The position numbers and the translations under genes were made by a program. Positions 8,793 to 17,142 of a stretch of DNA of 64,000 bases are shown here, one piece after another (the stretch's first letter is position 1; each line of letters opens with the position of its first letter). The DNA is from an uncultured Poribacteria bacterium (GTDB lineage Bacteria; Poribacteria; WGA-4E; WGA-3G): NCBI GenBank assembly GCA_951828515.1, contig OX639992.1:186001-250000 (forward strand), written 5' to 3'. The notes under the pieces were generated by a model. It saw only the letters and a list, made by a program, of their open reading frames with translations. It was not told where the DNA came from and searched no databases.

Positions 8793-10616
8793 GTGAACAT
8801 CCGCACCCAATTAACATTCAGGTACATCGGTATTCTGCTTTTAGTGTTGTTCGCAATGTATTTCTATCTTGCGACAATGCTCAAAGACTCCATGAGCAGT
8901 CACATTACCAGCGAATTGGAAGCGCAGGCGGCATTAACTCGGGAATTTCTCATTGAAAAGCTCCCTGCCAAGGATAACTTTACTTATGACCTAATAGATC
9001 CGCTCGTCGATAGACTCGGAAAGGCAAACAACGCTCGTGTGACTTTCATCGGCTTGGATGGTGTTGTCTGGGGTGATACAGAACGGGATGGACAGGCACT
9101 CCGTGCGATGAACAACCACCTCACGCGTCCAGAAGTACAGGATGCCATCAAGAAAGGAAACGGGATTCGAGACCGCTACAGCGACACAACACAGACAGAA
9201 TTTCGTTATTTTGCGCTTCCAATACATCGCAACGTGGGTGCTGAAGTTTCACCAAATGGAGAAGGAACTTTGATTGGCATCTGCCGCGTCGCGCTTCCGA
9301 TGGTAGCCGTCAATACAGCGATTGGTAACCTCCGACGGATAGTCTTAATTGCGAGTGTTGCGGGACTCATTCTCGCAATCGTATTTAGCGTTTTTAGTAC
9401 AAGCGTCATCACAAAACCGATTCAGAAATTAACGCAGATGACCCAATCGCTTGCGGCTGGCAACATAAACTCGCGGGTCCCTGTCGATTCGAGGAATGAA
9501 CTGGGACAACTCTCACAGAACTTTAACTTGATGGCAGACAGGATACAGGAGCAGATCGACACAATCTCCGAAGAACACCGGCGTTCTGCAACCATTTTGA
9601 GAAATATGGGCGAAGGTGTCCTACTTGTGAACGGTGCGTCTGAAATTACTTACGCCAATCCGACGGCTATCTCCATGCTGGCACTCCCTGAGGCTTATAT
9701 CGGCAAAGCTTTGATCGAGATTAATCGGATTCCAGAACTACAAGCACTGCTGAAAAAGGCAGAACAGACAGAAACCATCGCGTTCGCTGAAATCCAGTTG
9801 GGGAACCTGAGAGAACCGGAAGCAGAGGTGACGGTTGTTCCCGTTTCTGCGGGTCAAGAGTACATTATCGTTGTCCATGATGTGACTAAGGAACGACAAT
9901 TAGAGCGGATTCGCGCTGATTTCGTGGCAAACGTTTCGCACGAACTCCGAACGCCCCTCACAACCATTCGAGGTTACGCCGAAACCTTACTCAGTGAGAA
10001 CTCGGTTCGGACAAAGACAGCCGAACAGTTTATTGTGAAAATTCTCAATCACTCCGCCCGACTTACAAGATTAATTTCGGATCTGTTGGAACTTTCTCGG
10101 CTCGAGTTAGGGGAGGTCGAATTGAAACGCTCGCCCTGCCATCTCAATACCTTCCACGAACCCCTTTTAGACGTGTTTGAACCACTATTAGAGGAATCAG
10201 GGTTGGTTTTAAAATGGGAAATTCCTGAAAAGCTTCCGACAGTTAACGTAGATCCCCAACTTTTCATGCAGATTTTTGTGAATTTGATCGACAACGCCAT
10301 CAAATATACACCTGATGGTGGTGCGATTACCGTTGCGGCAGATATCTGTCGGCGCGAAGAAATTGAAGGCTCCAACATAGCCTCAGAAGAGTTCATCCTG
10401 AGTGTAAAAGACACAGGCACCGGTATCCCAATGGAATCCCAATCTCGCGTGTTCGAGCGGTTTTATCGCGTTGACGAAGGACGTGCCAGAGAAATGGGAA
10501 GCACAGGATTAGGATTGGCAATCGTTAAACATATTGTACGCTGTCACAACGGCAGGATATGGCTGGAAAGCACTCTTGGACAAGGTAGCGTCTTCTATGT
10601 CGCTGTGCCTTTATAA
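8793..10616 (+). CDS. Membrane sensor histidine kinase (HAMP-PAS-HisKA-HATPase)
   Basis: A 607-residue PhoR-like kinase starting at GTG 8793. One membrane helix lies near residues 10-28, an extracytoplasmic sensor region at about 30-175 and a second helix at about 178-205. HAMP (TKPIQKLTQMTQSLAAGNIN), PAS (about 265-355), HisKA (FVANVSHELRTPLTTIRGY) and the ATPase boxes follow: N box NLIDNAIKYTP, G1 DTGTGIP, G2 GSTGLGLAIVKHI. All catalytic motifs look intact. No response regulator is adjacent, which is unusual for a kinase of this class, whose partner is normally encoded just upstream. The signal is unknown. Confidence 0.93.
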   Translation: MNIRTQLTFRYIGILLLVLFAMYFYLATMLKDSMSSHITSELEAQAALTREFLIEKLPAKDNFTYDLIDPLVDRLGKANNARVTFIGLDGVVWGDTERDGQALRAMNNHLTRPEVQDAIKKGNGIRDRYSDTTQTEFRYFALPIHRNVGAEVSPNGEGTLIGICRVALPMVAVNTAIGNLRRIVLIASVAGLILAIVFSVFSTSVITKPIQKLTQMTQSLAAGNINSRVPVDSRNELGQLSQNFNLMADRIQEQIDTISEEHRRSATILRNMGEGVLLVNGASEITYANPTAISMLALPEAYIGKALIEINRIPELQALLKKAEQTETIAFAEIQLGNLREPEAEVTVVPVSAGQEYIIVVHDVTKERQLERIRADFVANVSHELRTPLTTIRGYAETLLSENSVRTKTAEQFIVKILNHSARLTRLISDLLELSRLELGEVELKRSPCHLNTFHEPLLDVFEPLLEESGLVLKWEIPEKLPTVNVDPQLFMQIFVNLIDNAIKYTPDGGAITVAADICRREEIEGSNIASEEFILSVKDTGTGIPMESQSRVFERFYRVDEGRAREMGSTGLGLAIVKHIVRCHNGRIWLESTLGQGSVFYVAVPL

Positions 10617-10634
10617 ACAGGTTCTGTTAACAAT

Positions 10635-10724
10635 AGGACTTACGGAAAATCAGAGAATTAGGCCTATCACGACATAACCGGTGCGGTTAGGAAACCGCAC
10701 CTACCGGGGAAATGCGTAAGTGCT
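10635..10724. mobile_element. AGGACTTACG-family MITE, short copy carrying a GGTTAGGAAACC hairpin
   Basis: The ends are AGGACTTACGG and TGCGTAAGTGCT, the same inverted ends as the elements at 12741 and 20022. The 90-bp interior differs from those two and contains the perfect hairpin GGTGCGGTTAGGAAACCGCACC (10680-10701) followed by TACCGG. A hairpin module also seen in the 116-bp family is therefore carried in a different MITE. Confidence 0.65.
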
Positions 10725-10736
10725 AAACAAATACGG

Positions 10737-11429
10737 CTAAACTTTCCATACCTCTTGCGTATACGCCATCTCCCAAAAAAGGTACTCATAACGGCTACTC
10801 AGCAAGAAATAGCTTTTAATCTGTTCTTTTTGAGAGGTGCTATGCTCCGCTGTGAGATTGTTGAGTAGCCCCCGTAGTGACTCGCCCAGCGACAGGAATT
10901 CAGGAGACGCGTACATTTCAATCCACTCTTGATAGAGTGGTTCCGGCGACCCGCCTTGTTTGGTGAGTGTTGTGCCGATCTCGGCGTAACCCCATTGACA
11001 TGGTAGAACACCGGCGACAATATCCGCTAAAGTCCCGACTTGTGCGACATCAAGTAGGTGTCGGGTATAAGCATGCGTTGTCGGTGCCATCGGTGCGGCT
11101 TCCATCTCAGCGGCAGAGATACCAAACTTGGCACAGTACCCACGATGTAAATCCATCTCGGTGTTCAGTGTCTCGTTGAGCAGCGTCGCAAACATTGCCA
11201 TCGTCGCTTCATCGTGTGCCTTGATAACACCGTGCGCAAACACACGGCTATAGTCCAAGAGGAAAAGGTAATCCTGAATCAGGTAGAACTTGAACTTTTC
11301 TGTCGGAAGACTCCCATCAGCGAGTCCGCGAACGAACGGATGCCTAAGATCGGCTTCCCAAATCGGTGCGGCAGTGCGTCTGAGTTCATCAGTAAATAAC
11401 TTATTTTGTGCCATAGTCTTCTTATTCAA
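10737..11429 (-). CDS. tenA: TenA-family thiaminase II
   Basis: A 230-residue helical enzyme that salvages thiamin by hydrolysing aminopyrimidine derivatives. The catalytic cysteine sits in LPCQWGY and the conserved C-terminal glutamate in YLFWEMAY; both match TenA. The length is typical. Starts at 11429 (MNKK) or 11414 (MAQNK) are both possible. The gene is alone between repeat-rich gaps. YjbQ (30994) and a thiamine pyrophosphokinase-like gene (46591) are the other thiamin-linked genes here. I see no TPP riboswitch in its leader. Confidence 0.92.
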   Translation of the reverse strand: MNKKTMAQNKLFTDELRRTAAPIWEADLRHPFVRGLADGSLPTEKFKFYLIQDYLFLLDYSRVFAHGVIKAHDEATMAMFATLLNETLNTEMDLHRGYCAKFGISAAEMEAAPMAPTTHAYTRHLLDVAQVGTLADIVAGVLPCQWGYAEIGTTLTKQGGSPEPLYQEWIEMYASPEFLSLGESLRGLLNNLTAEHSTSQKEQIKSYFLLSSRYEYLFWEMAYTQEVWKV

Positions 11430-11470
11430 AACTCCTTAAAAATATGCTACAATCTTTGTTGTGGAAGAAT

Positions 11471-11508
11471 AGCGGTCAGCAGTCAGCGGTCAGCGGTCGG
11501 CGGTCGAT
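11471..11508 (+). repeat. Heptamer tract (CAGTCAG/CGGTCAG)
   Basis: A run of degenerate heptamers of the form NNGTCAG. The same tract type lies at 15921-15965, 49813-49848 (opposite orientation) and within 60281-60639, usually close to a CTAC-tailed hairpin. Confidence 0.6.
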
Positions 11509-11722
11509 TGTGAAACCAACTTTATTTCCCTTGGAACGTGCGATGAATGCACGTCGCATGAATCAACGGTATGAATGCCTGATGGCATTCCCCGGGTCGA
11601 GTACGCTGCAAATCGCACTCCTACGAACCTGTCCTCAAAGTCACTCTTGATCCTCTACTATTAGTCGTTCAATGTTGAGTTTGAGAGTGGGTCTTAGGAT
11701 TCCATGGAGAATGTCTGAAGAT

Positions 11723-11754
11723 GTCGGGTTTCGCTAACGCTCTACCCGACCTAC
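11723..11754 (+). repeat. Compact GTCGGGT/ACCCGAC hairpin with CTAC tail
   Basis: The arms GTCGGGT and ACCCGAC pair around a 14-base loop and are followed by CTACGG. Compared with the GTTGGGT/ACCCAAC elements, both arms have changed together (T-A to C-G), so pairing is kept. Confidence 0.6.
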
Positions 11755-11824
11755 GGTTTCCCATAAAGTCAAAGTTGAAGCAATACTATTGTGTATCATA
11801 CTGTAACAACGAAAGGATGTCAAA

Positions 11825-12712
11825 ATGTTTGAAAAACTCGGAATCGTAACCAATATCTGGTCCGAAGAGGTAGAAAACGGGGCGCGCTTCGATGAACTTA
11901 TGGTGGAATTCGGCGCGAACGGGTTCAAGGATATGGAAGTCCGCGAAGGCGATTACCTCCGCGACTCCGAATTTGGGAAACTCGTTCAACAGCTTGAATC
12001 CGCGATGCCCGAATACACCGACGCGGAATATAAAACCATCTGTGACGCTGTCTGGGCAGAACTCCCCTACGAAACGAAACATCCGTTGCTCTTTGCAGAG
12101 ATCGCATCTTTCGTTCAAAAGGCATCTGGACTCACTTTGAGTTATGCCATGTCCCATCCTTGGCTTTCACCCGTAAAAGACAGCGAGGCAGACACACAAC
12201 AGATCCTTAAGGCGAAAAAGTTGGCATATCTCCTCTGTCCAGCGCGACCGCGGCTCCGACTCGTCGATCCCGTCACGGAAGGAGACATCGACGAACCAGC
12301 GGCTATCACTAATATAAAGCATTACGACGCGCTTCTACCGGACTTCCCGATGATTTTTGCTGTAGAGAACGCTCGGCAAACCGCTACACTGACCTTGAAG
12401 TTAGCCGTCGCGGGCGGTGCCAAACTTACATACGACGAGACCAATACATATCGCGCTGACGGGACAACGATAAATCCACCAGACGAATTCTGGGGTGCCG
12501 TTAAAATGTCGGATCTCACGTCGGTACACTTCAAACAGAAAACGGAAGACGGTGTTCTCTCAGAAGTGGGTGACGGCTTCGTCGACTTTCGGGCAATCGC
12601 AGAACGTTTGAAAACACAGCAGTATACCGGCGATCTGCTCCTTGAAAACACGCCGACTGCGCATTCCCTACAAGATGCCCTGCGGAGCAGGGAATATCTG
12701 CTGAGTTGCTAA
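11825..12712 (+). CDS. Xylose-isomerase-like TIM-barrel protein
   Basis: A 295-residue protein starting at ATG 11825 with AAAGGA upstream. The sequence fits the sugar phosphate isomerase/epimerase (AP endonuclease 2) superfamily: FEKLGIVTNIWS at the first strand, FGANGFKDMEVREG, MIFAVENARQTA as a metal-site strand, KLTYDETNTYR, VHFKQ and GDLLLENTPT near the end. These positions usually bind a divalent metal. Substrate not recognisable. It stands alone; two further barrels of the same superfamily are at 30045 and 31530. The N-terminal third is more divergent than usual, so the call is at superfamily level. Confidence 0.75.
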   Translation: MFEKLGIVTNIWSEEVENGARFDELMVEFGANGFKDMEVREGDYLRDSEFGKLVQQLESAMPEYTDAEYKTICDAVWAELPYETKHPLLFAEIASFVQKASGLTLSYAMSHPWLSPVKDSEADTQQILKAKKLAYLLCPARPRLRLVDPVTEGDIDEPAAITNIKHYDALLPDFPMIFAVENARQTATLTLKLAVAGGAKLTYDETNTYRADGTTINPPDEFWGAVKMSDLTSVHFKQKTEDGVLSEVGDGFVDFRAIAERLKTQQYTGDLLLENTPTAHSLQDALRSREYLLSC

Positions 12713-12740
12713 GTTAGCGATGCATAATACGAAACAGATC

Positions 12741-12892
12741 AGGACTTACGCAATTTTGACTTTATCAGGCGCTGTTAGATGGGAATTCTCGAAAAAAACG
12801 TCAATATCCTTGGCACAAACTAAAAGTTTTGCGGCGTACTCGCCCAGATGCGACGTGCATCATGCGACAAAAGAGCCGCATGCGTAAGTCCT
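12741..12892. mobile_element. AGGACTTACGCA-family MITE, 152 bp
   Basis: Perfect 12-bp terminal inverted repeats AGGACTTACGCA/TGCGTAAGTCCT bound 152 bp. The flanks read ACAGATC on the left and ACAGATT on the right, a possible 7-bp target duplication with one mismatch. The right half (TTTTGCGGCGTACTCGCCCA onward) is almost identical to the copy at 20022-20172, while the left interior differs. No protein is encoded. Confidence 0.75.
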
Positions 12893-12905
12893 ACAGATTT
12901 CTCGT

Positions 12906-13715
12906 CTATATCGTTTTAAGCTTACCCCATGTAGTAGCGAGCTTGGCTTTCGGAGAAACAGGCAATATTGTATCCAATCCGAGTTCCCGGATCATCTCTG
13001 TCTCTTCTAAGGTAAGTGCGATACCGTTGAAAAGGGCAACATGCGTAATCGAGACCGAGAAGAAGCCCCCGGGGAGTTTATTACATTCCAAGAGACACCC
13101 CATAAGCAACGGGTACGCCTCCTGTGTCAAGTCGTTTCCCTTGATAACTTTCACAGCGACTTCCTCACCATCTCTGTAGATAAAGGAATCGGCATCCCGT
13201 GTGACAGACGCAGCAACAAACTGCCACGTGTTAACCTCCATCGTCCCCGCAGGACTGATAATACTTCCGTTATCCGAACCGTTTGCTGAAGTCTCCAAAC
13301 GGATCGCGCCAGGACCGGTGTCCCCAATATCGAGGATCCAACCCCCATTCCAGCACCATGCGCCTTTGGAGATGATCCCTTTTCCATCACCCGGTGCGGC
13401 AGGATTCAACCATGCCACTAATGTGAAATCATTCTCCGCAACGTTGACGGTATCACTGTGTGGAATCTCAAGATAGTCGTCCTTACCATCAAACTTAAGG
13501 GCTGGACCGAGGTCGCTATCGACCCATTTTGGGTCCCCCTCGATTGTCCCATCATTGCCGTTACCTGAATGATCCTTAACCGTATTGCCTTTACCTTCAT
13601 CAAAGAGCCACACACCAGCCAAAGTGCCTAAATCTATTTCAGCATAACCCAACGCCGCTGAGGCAAGCAGTCCCCATATAAGGGCTGCGTATACCCAATT
13701 CGTATTAACTTTCAT
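12906..13715 (-). CDS. Secreted LamG-domain (concanavalin-A-like) protein
   Basis: A 269-residue protein with a signal peptide (VYAALIWGLLASAALGYA) and one LamG/jelly-roll domain at about residues 30-235. The hallmark stretch GVWLFDEGKGNTVKDHSGNG is followed by GPALKFDGKDDYLEIP and FTLVAWLNPA, typical of LamGL lectins. Its start overlaps the stop of the upstream membrane-protein gene as ATGA, so the two are translationally coupled in one operon. The short basic tail KAKLATTWGKLKTI may be a sorting or processing tail. Role: probably carbohydrate binding at the cell surface (inference). Confidence 0.85.
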   Translation of the reverse strand: MKVNTNWVYAALIWGLLASAALGYAEIDLGTLAGVWLFDEGKGNTVKDHSGNGNDGTIEGDPKWVDSDLGPALKFDGKDDYLEIPHSDTVNVAENDFTLVAWLNPAAPGDGKGIISKGAWCWNGGWILDIGDTGPGAIRLETSANGSDNGSIISPAGTMEVNTWQFVAASVTRDADSFIYRDGEEVAVKVIKGNDLTQEAYPLLMGCLLECNKLPGGFFSVSITHVALFNGIALTLEETEMIRELGLDTILPVSPKAKLATTWGKLKTI

Positions 13716-15820
13716 TTTCCCTCTCCTTTTGACAGTCGTTTAACTGTAAAACCGTTCCATATCCATCGCTTTTTCCGTGTATAAATCACTTGGGTTAAAC
13801 GCGCATCGGTGATCGTAACAGTGTATCGTCTTTCAGCAGATTCATCTGCTGAAGTGAGACGTAGTTTCTGGAATTTCTTTTCGCCGTTCGCAATCAAGTT
13901 AATCTCCACGGGTGCGACAACCCCCGCGTGGAAATAGCATGTTATCTCATAAGTGCCATTGGGGAGTGCGACTCTGAAAACACCGTCCTCTTCACCCCAG
14001 AGGCTATCTTGATACAGCAAAAGATTTGATTCATCTCCTGCCAAGACATCGCGCAGGTCCGATGTAGGCTTCGGGTCTTCGGTATGCCAATATTTGAGTT
14101 CAAAACCACCGCCTCCGGTTTTATATTCATCCTCAACAGATTTCGACCACCACCCGAACCGTCCATCCGTATAGTCAGTGTCTTTGTATATAACGATGTG
14201 ATTTTGAGCAGCCTTTCCATCATGCGGTTGCATGTCGAAAGTGAGCGTTGTGGCGTCCGCCCATAATTGCGTATCCGGTGCTACCCGCTTTCGTCGATAA
14301 AGCCGATTATAGTTCGTTGAATGGATCACTTCATATTCTGGAACAAGATCTCCAACGCCGTCATATTCTGTTCGCCAAACGAGGACGTAGTCAGGGATCA
14401 CCTTTTTGTTTTTGTAGCGGAGCGGAAAATGATCTGTGTTGGGTTCATAGTTCTGAAGATAGGCGACACCGTTCTCCAACGCCAGATAACCCTCTATATG
14501 TTCAAATGGAAGAATGTATTTGAAGTCCCAATCAGCCGAATCAGGTGTCCCACCCCAGGAACTCGGACGGCTTGCCAGGACAGTGTTTGGTTCAATCATC
14601 TCCGCTGACGAGAGCGCCTCCTTCGCATCTCTGTCCATCAGGTAATAGGTTTGAACGTAATAGCCGAGATGCCATAACGCTAAAACAATCAGGATACTGC
14701 TAAAGGCAGAGTCAACGAATCTATGAAGGTTGAAACTAAAGAACGGGAGCAGTGCGAGTAGGATGTAGATGTGTATCCGATCACTGATCCACATACCGCC
14801 AGAGCGCAAACTCCACGGGGACCTGAAATAGAGGAATGTGAGTATCAGCGCAATGAGTAAAAAAGCGTCCGTTCGATCTATAATTGCGGTAGCCCCTCCA
14901 TAGCCTATATCTCCCGATTTCGATGCGCTACGGATAGCATAAATCTTACGGGTCTTGTCGATTAGAGTGAACAGGAAAGCGATAGCAAGTACAGTCAGGA
15001 GAAGGTTACCTATCAGAACATGGTTATCCCGAAAAGAGATAATGGAACCGACGGAGAGAAAGTACTGCATTAACCCTTCAAAACTCCTATGGAAACCGCC
15101 TCCCTCTCGTTTCACAAGATAGTAGGTCAATAGGATTACATAAGCGGGGAGCATAGTGCCCAAAAAGAGCAAGATGAGTTTCAACTGTGCAACTAACCGC
15201 ACGCGAGGAGATTCAAAGGCTTCGTAAACATAGAGGAAAACACCGAGGAACGTTAGGGATACTGTAAGCAGTGCGTAGGATTGGAAGTGCGTGAGATAGA
15301 CAACCGTAAGCCACACATAAGCCGTGACCAGTGCCTTAGCAGAGAGTTTATCCTCACATCGCCACCAACACCCAAGTGCGAAGAAAAATAGTGAGACACT
15401 CAAGGCGAAGTTATAGAAACCCATGTGCAGCAAATAGTTATAGGCAAAAATGAAACCGACGAGGCAGAAGAGTGGCTTGCTTTTTTGAATACCGTTGAGG
15501 AGATAGAGGAGAGAGAGTGGTAGAAGCCCTATGCAGAGGCTAAAGAATATCTTCTCGCAGATGAGCGGCGGAACAATATACATGAGCCCCGCCATTAATA
15601 CGTGGGATGTCCAATTTGGAAAAAGTGTTGGGTTGCGTTCGTAAACTTCCCGCAGCACGTAGTTTTCGTGAGTGTGATACACCTTTAAGACGTGTGCGTT
15701 GTGGACGTGGGCGGGTCCATCTTGGGTGGTGGCATATTTGAACAACCACACCGGTAAAATGTGTATGACCAGCAGCGCAATCACAACAATATGCTGGATA
15801 GATAATCGACGCGCCTTCAT
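13712..15820 (-). CDS. Polytopic membrane protein, glycosyltransferase-C-like
   Basis: This 702-residue protein has about ten hydrophobic helices in residues 8-420, including HIVVIALLVIHILPVWLF at the start and LALSVSLFFFALGCWW-type segments. A soluble C-terminal region of about 280 residues follows. The early acidic and histidine-rich stretch TTQDGPAHVHNAHV after helix 1 recalls the acidic first loop of GT-C glycosyltransferases, but I cannot name a family. The C-terminus (GTYEITCYFHAGVVAPVEI) looks like a beta-sandwich. The gene ends in an ATGA overlap with the LamG gene, so both products are probably made together, perhaps for surface glycan assembly (inference). Confidence 0.65.
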   Translation of the reverse strand: MKARRLSIQHIVVIALLVIHILPVWLFKYATTQDGPAHVHNAHVLKVYHTHENYVLREVYERNPTLFPNWTSHVLMAGLMYIVPPLICEKIFFSLCIGLLPLSLLYLLNGIQKSKPLFCLVGFIFAYNYLLHMGFYNFALSVSLFFFALGCWWRCEDKLSAKALVTAYVWLTVVYLTHFQSYALLTVSLTFLGVFLYVYEAFESPRVRLVAQLKLILLFLGTMLPAYVILLTYYLVKREGGGFHRSFEGLMQYFLSVGSIISFRDNHVLIGNLLLTVLAIAFLFTLIDKTRKIYAIRSASKSGDIGYGGATAIIDRTDAFLLIALILTFLYFRSPWSLRSGGMWISDRIHIYILLALLPFFSFNLHRFVDSAFSSILIVLALWHLGYYVQTYYLMDRDAKEALSSAEMIEPNTVLASRPSSWGGTPDSADWDFKYILPFEHIEGYLALENGVAYLQNYEPNTDHFPLRYKNKKVIPDYVLVWRTEYDGVGDLVPEYEVIHSTNYNRLYRRKRVAPDTQLWADATTLTFDMQPHDGKAAQNHIVIYKDTDYTDGRFGWWSKSVEDEYKTGGGGFELKYWHTEDPKPTSDLRDVLAGDESNLLLYQDSLWGEEDGVFRVALPNGTYEITCYFHAGVVAPVEINLIANGEKKFQKLRLTSADESAERRYTVTITDARLTQVIYTRKKRWIWNGFTVKRLSKGEGK

Positions 15821-15920
15821 AAGAGCCTCGCTCTCAGACAGCCACTTTTGTATGAATAGAACCGCAATGTTGCTATTTTACAAGAACTTTGTCGCGAGGT
15901 CAACAGAAACTGTGGGGAAT

Positions 15921-15965
15921 GGCAATCAGCAGTCAGCAATCAGCGGTCAGCGATCGGCAGTCAGC
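15921..15965 (+). repeat. Heptamer tract (CAATCAG/CAGTCAG)
   Basis: Degenerate tandem heptamers run from GCAATCAGCAGTCAGCAATC to TCGGCAGTCAGC. It lies upstream of the membrane-protein gene and about 90 bp before a GGGAATCGGAGTTCCC hairpin. Confidence 0.6.
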
Positions 15966-15986
15966 AAGAGGGTATCGTTAAACTGA

Positions 15987-16008
15987 GGGGAAACACCCAA
16001 GCAAAAAC
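15987..16008 (+). repeat. CCCAAGCAAAA dispersed element
   Basis: GGGGAAACACCCAAGCAAAAAC lies between a heptamer tract and a CTACA-tailed hairpin, one of six sites of this element in the window. Confidence 0.6.
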
Positions 16009-16054
16009 ACCTCTTTACTGATTGCCGATCGCCTCTTCGCCGATAGCCAATATT

Positions 16055-16080
16055 GTCGGGAATCGGAGTTCCCTCCTACA
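16055..16080 (+). repeat. GGGAATCGGAGTTCCC hairpin with CTACA tail
   Basis: A single copy of the unit that is tandemly repeated nine times at 48361-48683. The arms GGGAA and TTCCC pair and are followed by TCCTACA. Confidence 0.65.
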
Positions 16081-16112
16081 GAAAAAGTGAATGCCTCTAT
16101 GTGGATAAAGCA

Positions 16113-16958
16113 CTAAAACGGTGAGTCTTGGGTTTGTGTATTTTCTGCTGGCGCGCCATCGGAAGATTCGGTTTCTTGATTCGCGGATTCCTCAGGTGCT
16201 GGGACTTCACTCTGCTGAGCAGCAGTTGTTAATTGCTTTATACGTTCATAGAGTTCATCTAACAACTGTGGTGATGTCTCCGCGGCTTTCAGTTCAGCAG
16301 AAAGTTGCGTCCACTGCATCTCGGTCATATCGTTCCGAGATTCCACACCATATTTACGTTTGATGTAATCCCAAAGGTCTGCCTTACTGATGCCTTTTCC
16401 TTCGAGAGGTCCCGCCAGATTGTTAGCGATTGCGAAAGCCGCTTTTTGGGCGTTCGCGATATTTCCACCCCCCTGTTGCAACTGCGGTTGTTGCGTCGCA
16501 TTGCCACTCCCAGTTTTTCGATTCAGGTAGAAATTCAGGACCTCTCGGATTACCGGCACGGGTATCAACTGTTTAATTGCGTTGCGTTGCGCTTTATGAA
16601 CTGCTTTGGTGAAGGCGAACGGATCGGCACGTCCGCCAGCCATCTTCAGTTGCTCATACGCGCCGTAACGAGACGAACCGGTGATAGTATCGACCGCTTT
16701 CGCAGTAGCGATCCAAGAATGCTCGCGTTCCTCATAATCGATTTCTTCGATCTGGATACCGCCACGACGATTTGCGGCTTCATTGATACCGGCTAAGGTC
16801 AATCCTTCAACGGTGCGTCCTCCCTGTTTGAAGGAATAGACATAATCCTGAATCGTCTGTCCAGTCATCAACTCAATGATGGCTTGGTCATCCACCTGAT
16901 CGACGACTTCATATTCAGCGGTAACTGGAACCATTTCGTCCTTTTTCTCTTCAGCCAT
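16113..16958 (-). CDS. Conserved protein of unknown function, recombination-like
   Basis: A 281-residue cytoplasmic protein starting at ATG 16958 with AGGA upstream. I do not recognise a named family with certainty. Residues about 30-165 form the conserved core: GQTIQDYVYSFKQGGRTVEG, then GLTLAGINEAANRRGG and FTKAVHKAQRNAIKQLIP. The KAQRNAIKQLIP segment and overall layout are reminiscent of phage-type single-strand annealing proteins, but that is a weak inference. Residues about 170-281 are a glutamine-rich linker, a short helical domain and an acidic, disordered tail (EESANQETESSDGAPAENTQ), a tail type common in DNA-binding accessory proteins. It sits beside an IS607-type element. Confidence 0.55.
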   Translation of the reverse strand: MAEEKKDEMVPVTAEYEVVDQVDDQAIIELMTGQTIQDYVYSFKQGGRTVEGLTLAGINEAANRRGGIQIEEIDYEEREHSWIATAKAVDTITGSSRYGAYEQLKMAGGRADPFAFTKAVHKAQRNAIKQLIPVPVIREVLNFYLNRKTGSGNATQQPQLQQGGGNIANAQKAAFAIANNLAGPLEGKGISKADLWDYIKRKYGVESRNDMTEMQWTQLSAELKAAETSPQLLDELYERIKQLTTAAQQSEVPAPEESANQETESSDGAPAENTQTQDSPF

Positions 16959-16982
16959 GATGTCCTGTTCCTAAAAACCTAT

Positions 16983-17142
16983 GCTTTTCGGTACATATCT
17001 ATGAAAAGCAAGTGATTTTTAGAGGGATCCTACCCCCTGTTACGATACTTGTCAGTATCTAAGCCTAAATATCACCAGTGTCGTCTGATACATCATCAGA
17101 AATGATACTCGACTTGCATACCTCAAGGTTACGCGAGGTATG
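16983..17142 (-). ncRNA. Candidate omega-RNA (reRNA) at the tnpB 3' end
   Basis: Four hairpins lie in a row from the tnpB stop codon outward: CATACCTC/GAGGTATG (17117-17142, spanning the stop), TCTGAT/ATCAGA (17084-17100), GATAC/GTATC (17044-17059) and GCTTTTC/GAAAAGC (16983-17009). TnpB nucleases are known to use a guide RNA that overlaps the gene's 3' end and runs to the element's right end. Position and structure fit, but the RNA is inferred. Confidence 0.4.

Larger units (their letters stand above)
11430..11824. other. Repeat-rich intergenic region
   Basis: No gene is visible. It holds a heptamer tract (AGCGGTCAGCAGTCAGCGGT, 11471-11508), hairpin-forming sequence (GTGCGATGAATGCACGTCGCA near 11538; GAATGCC-TGAT-GGCATTC at 11574-11591) and a compact GTCGGGT/ACCCGAC hairpin with CTAC tail (11723-11754). 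Confidence 0.55.

Noticed and set aside
11430-11824. Possible TPP riboswitch upstream of tenA
   Set aside because: No CTGAGA-type thi-box core or matching partner could be found in the leader; the sequence is repeats.
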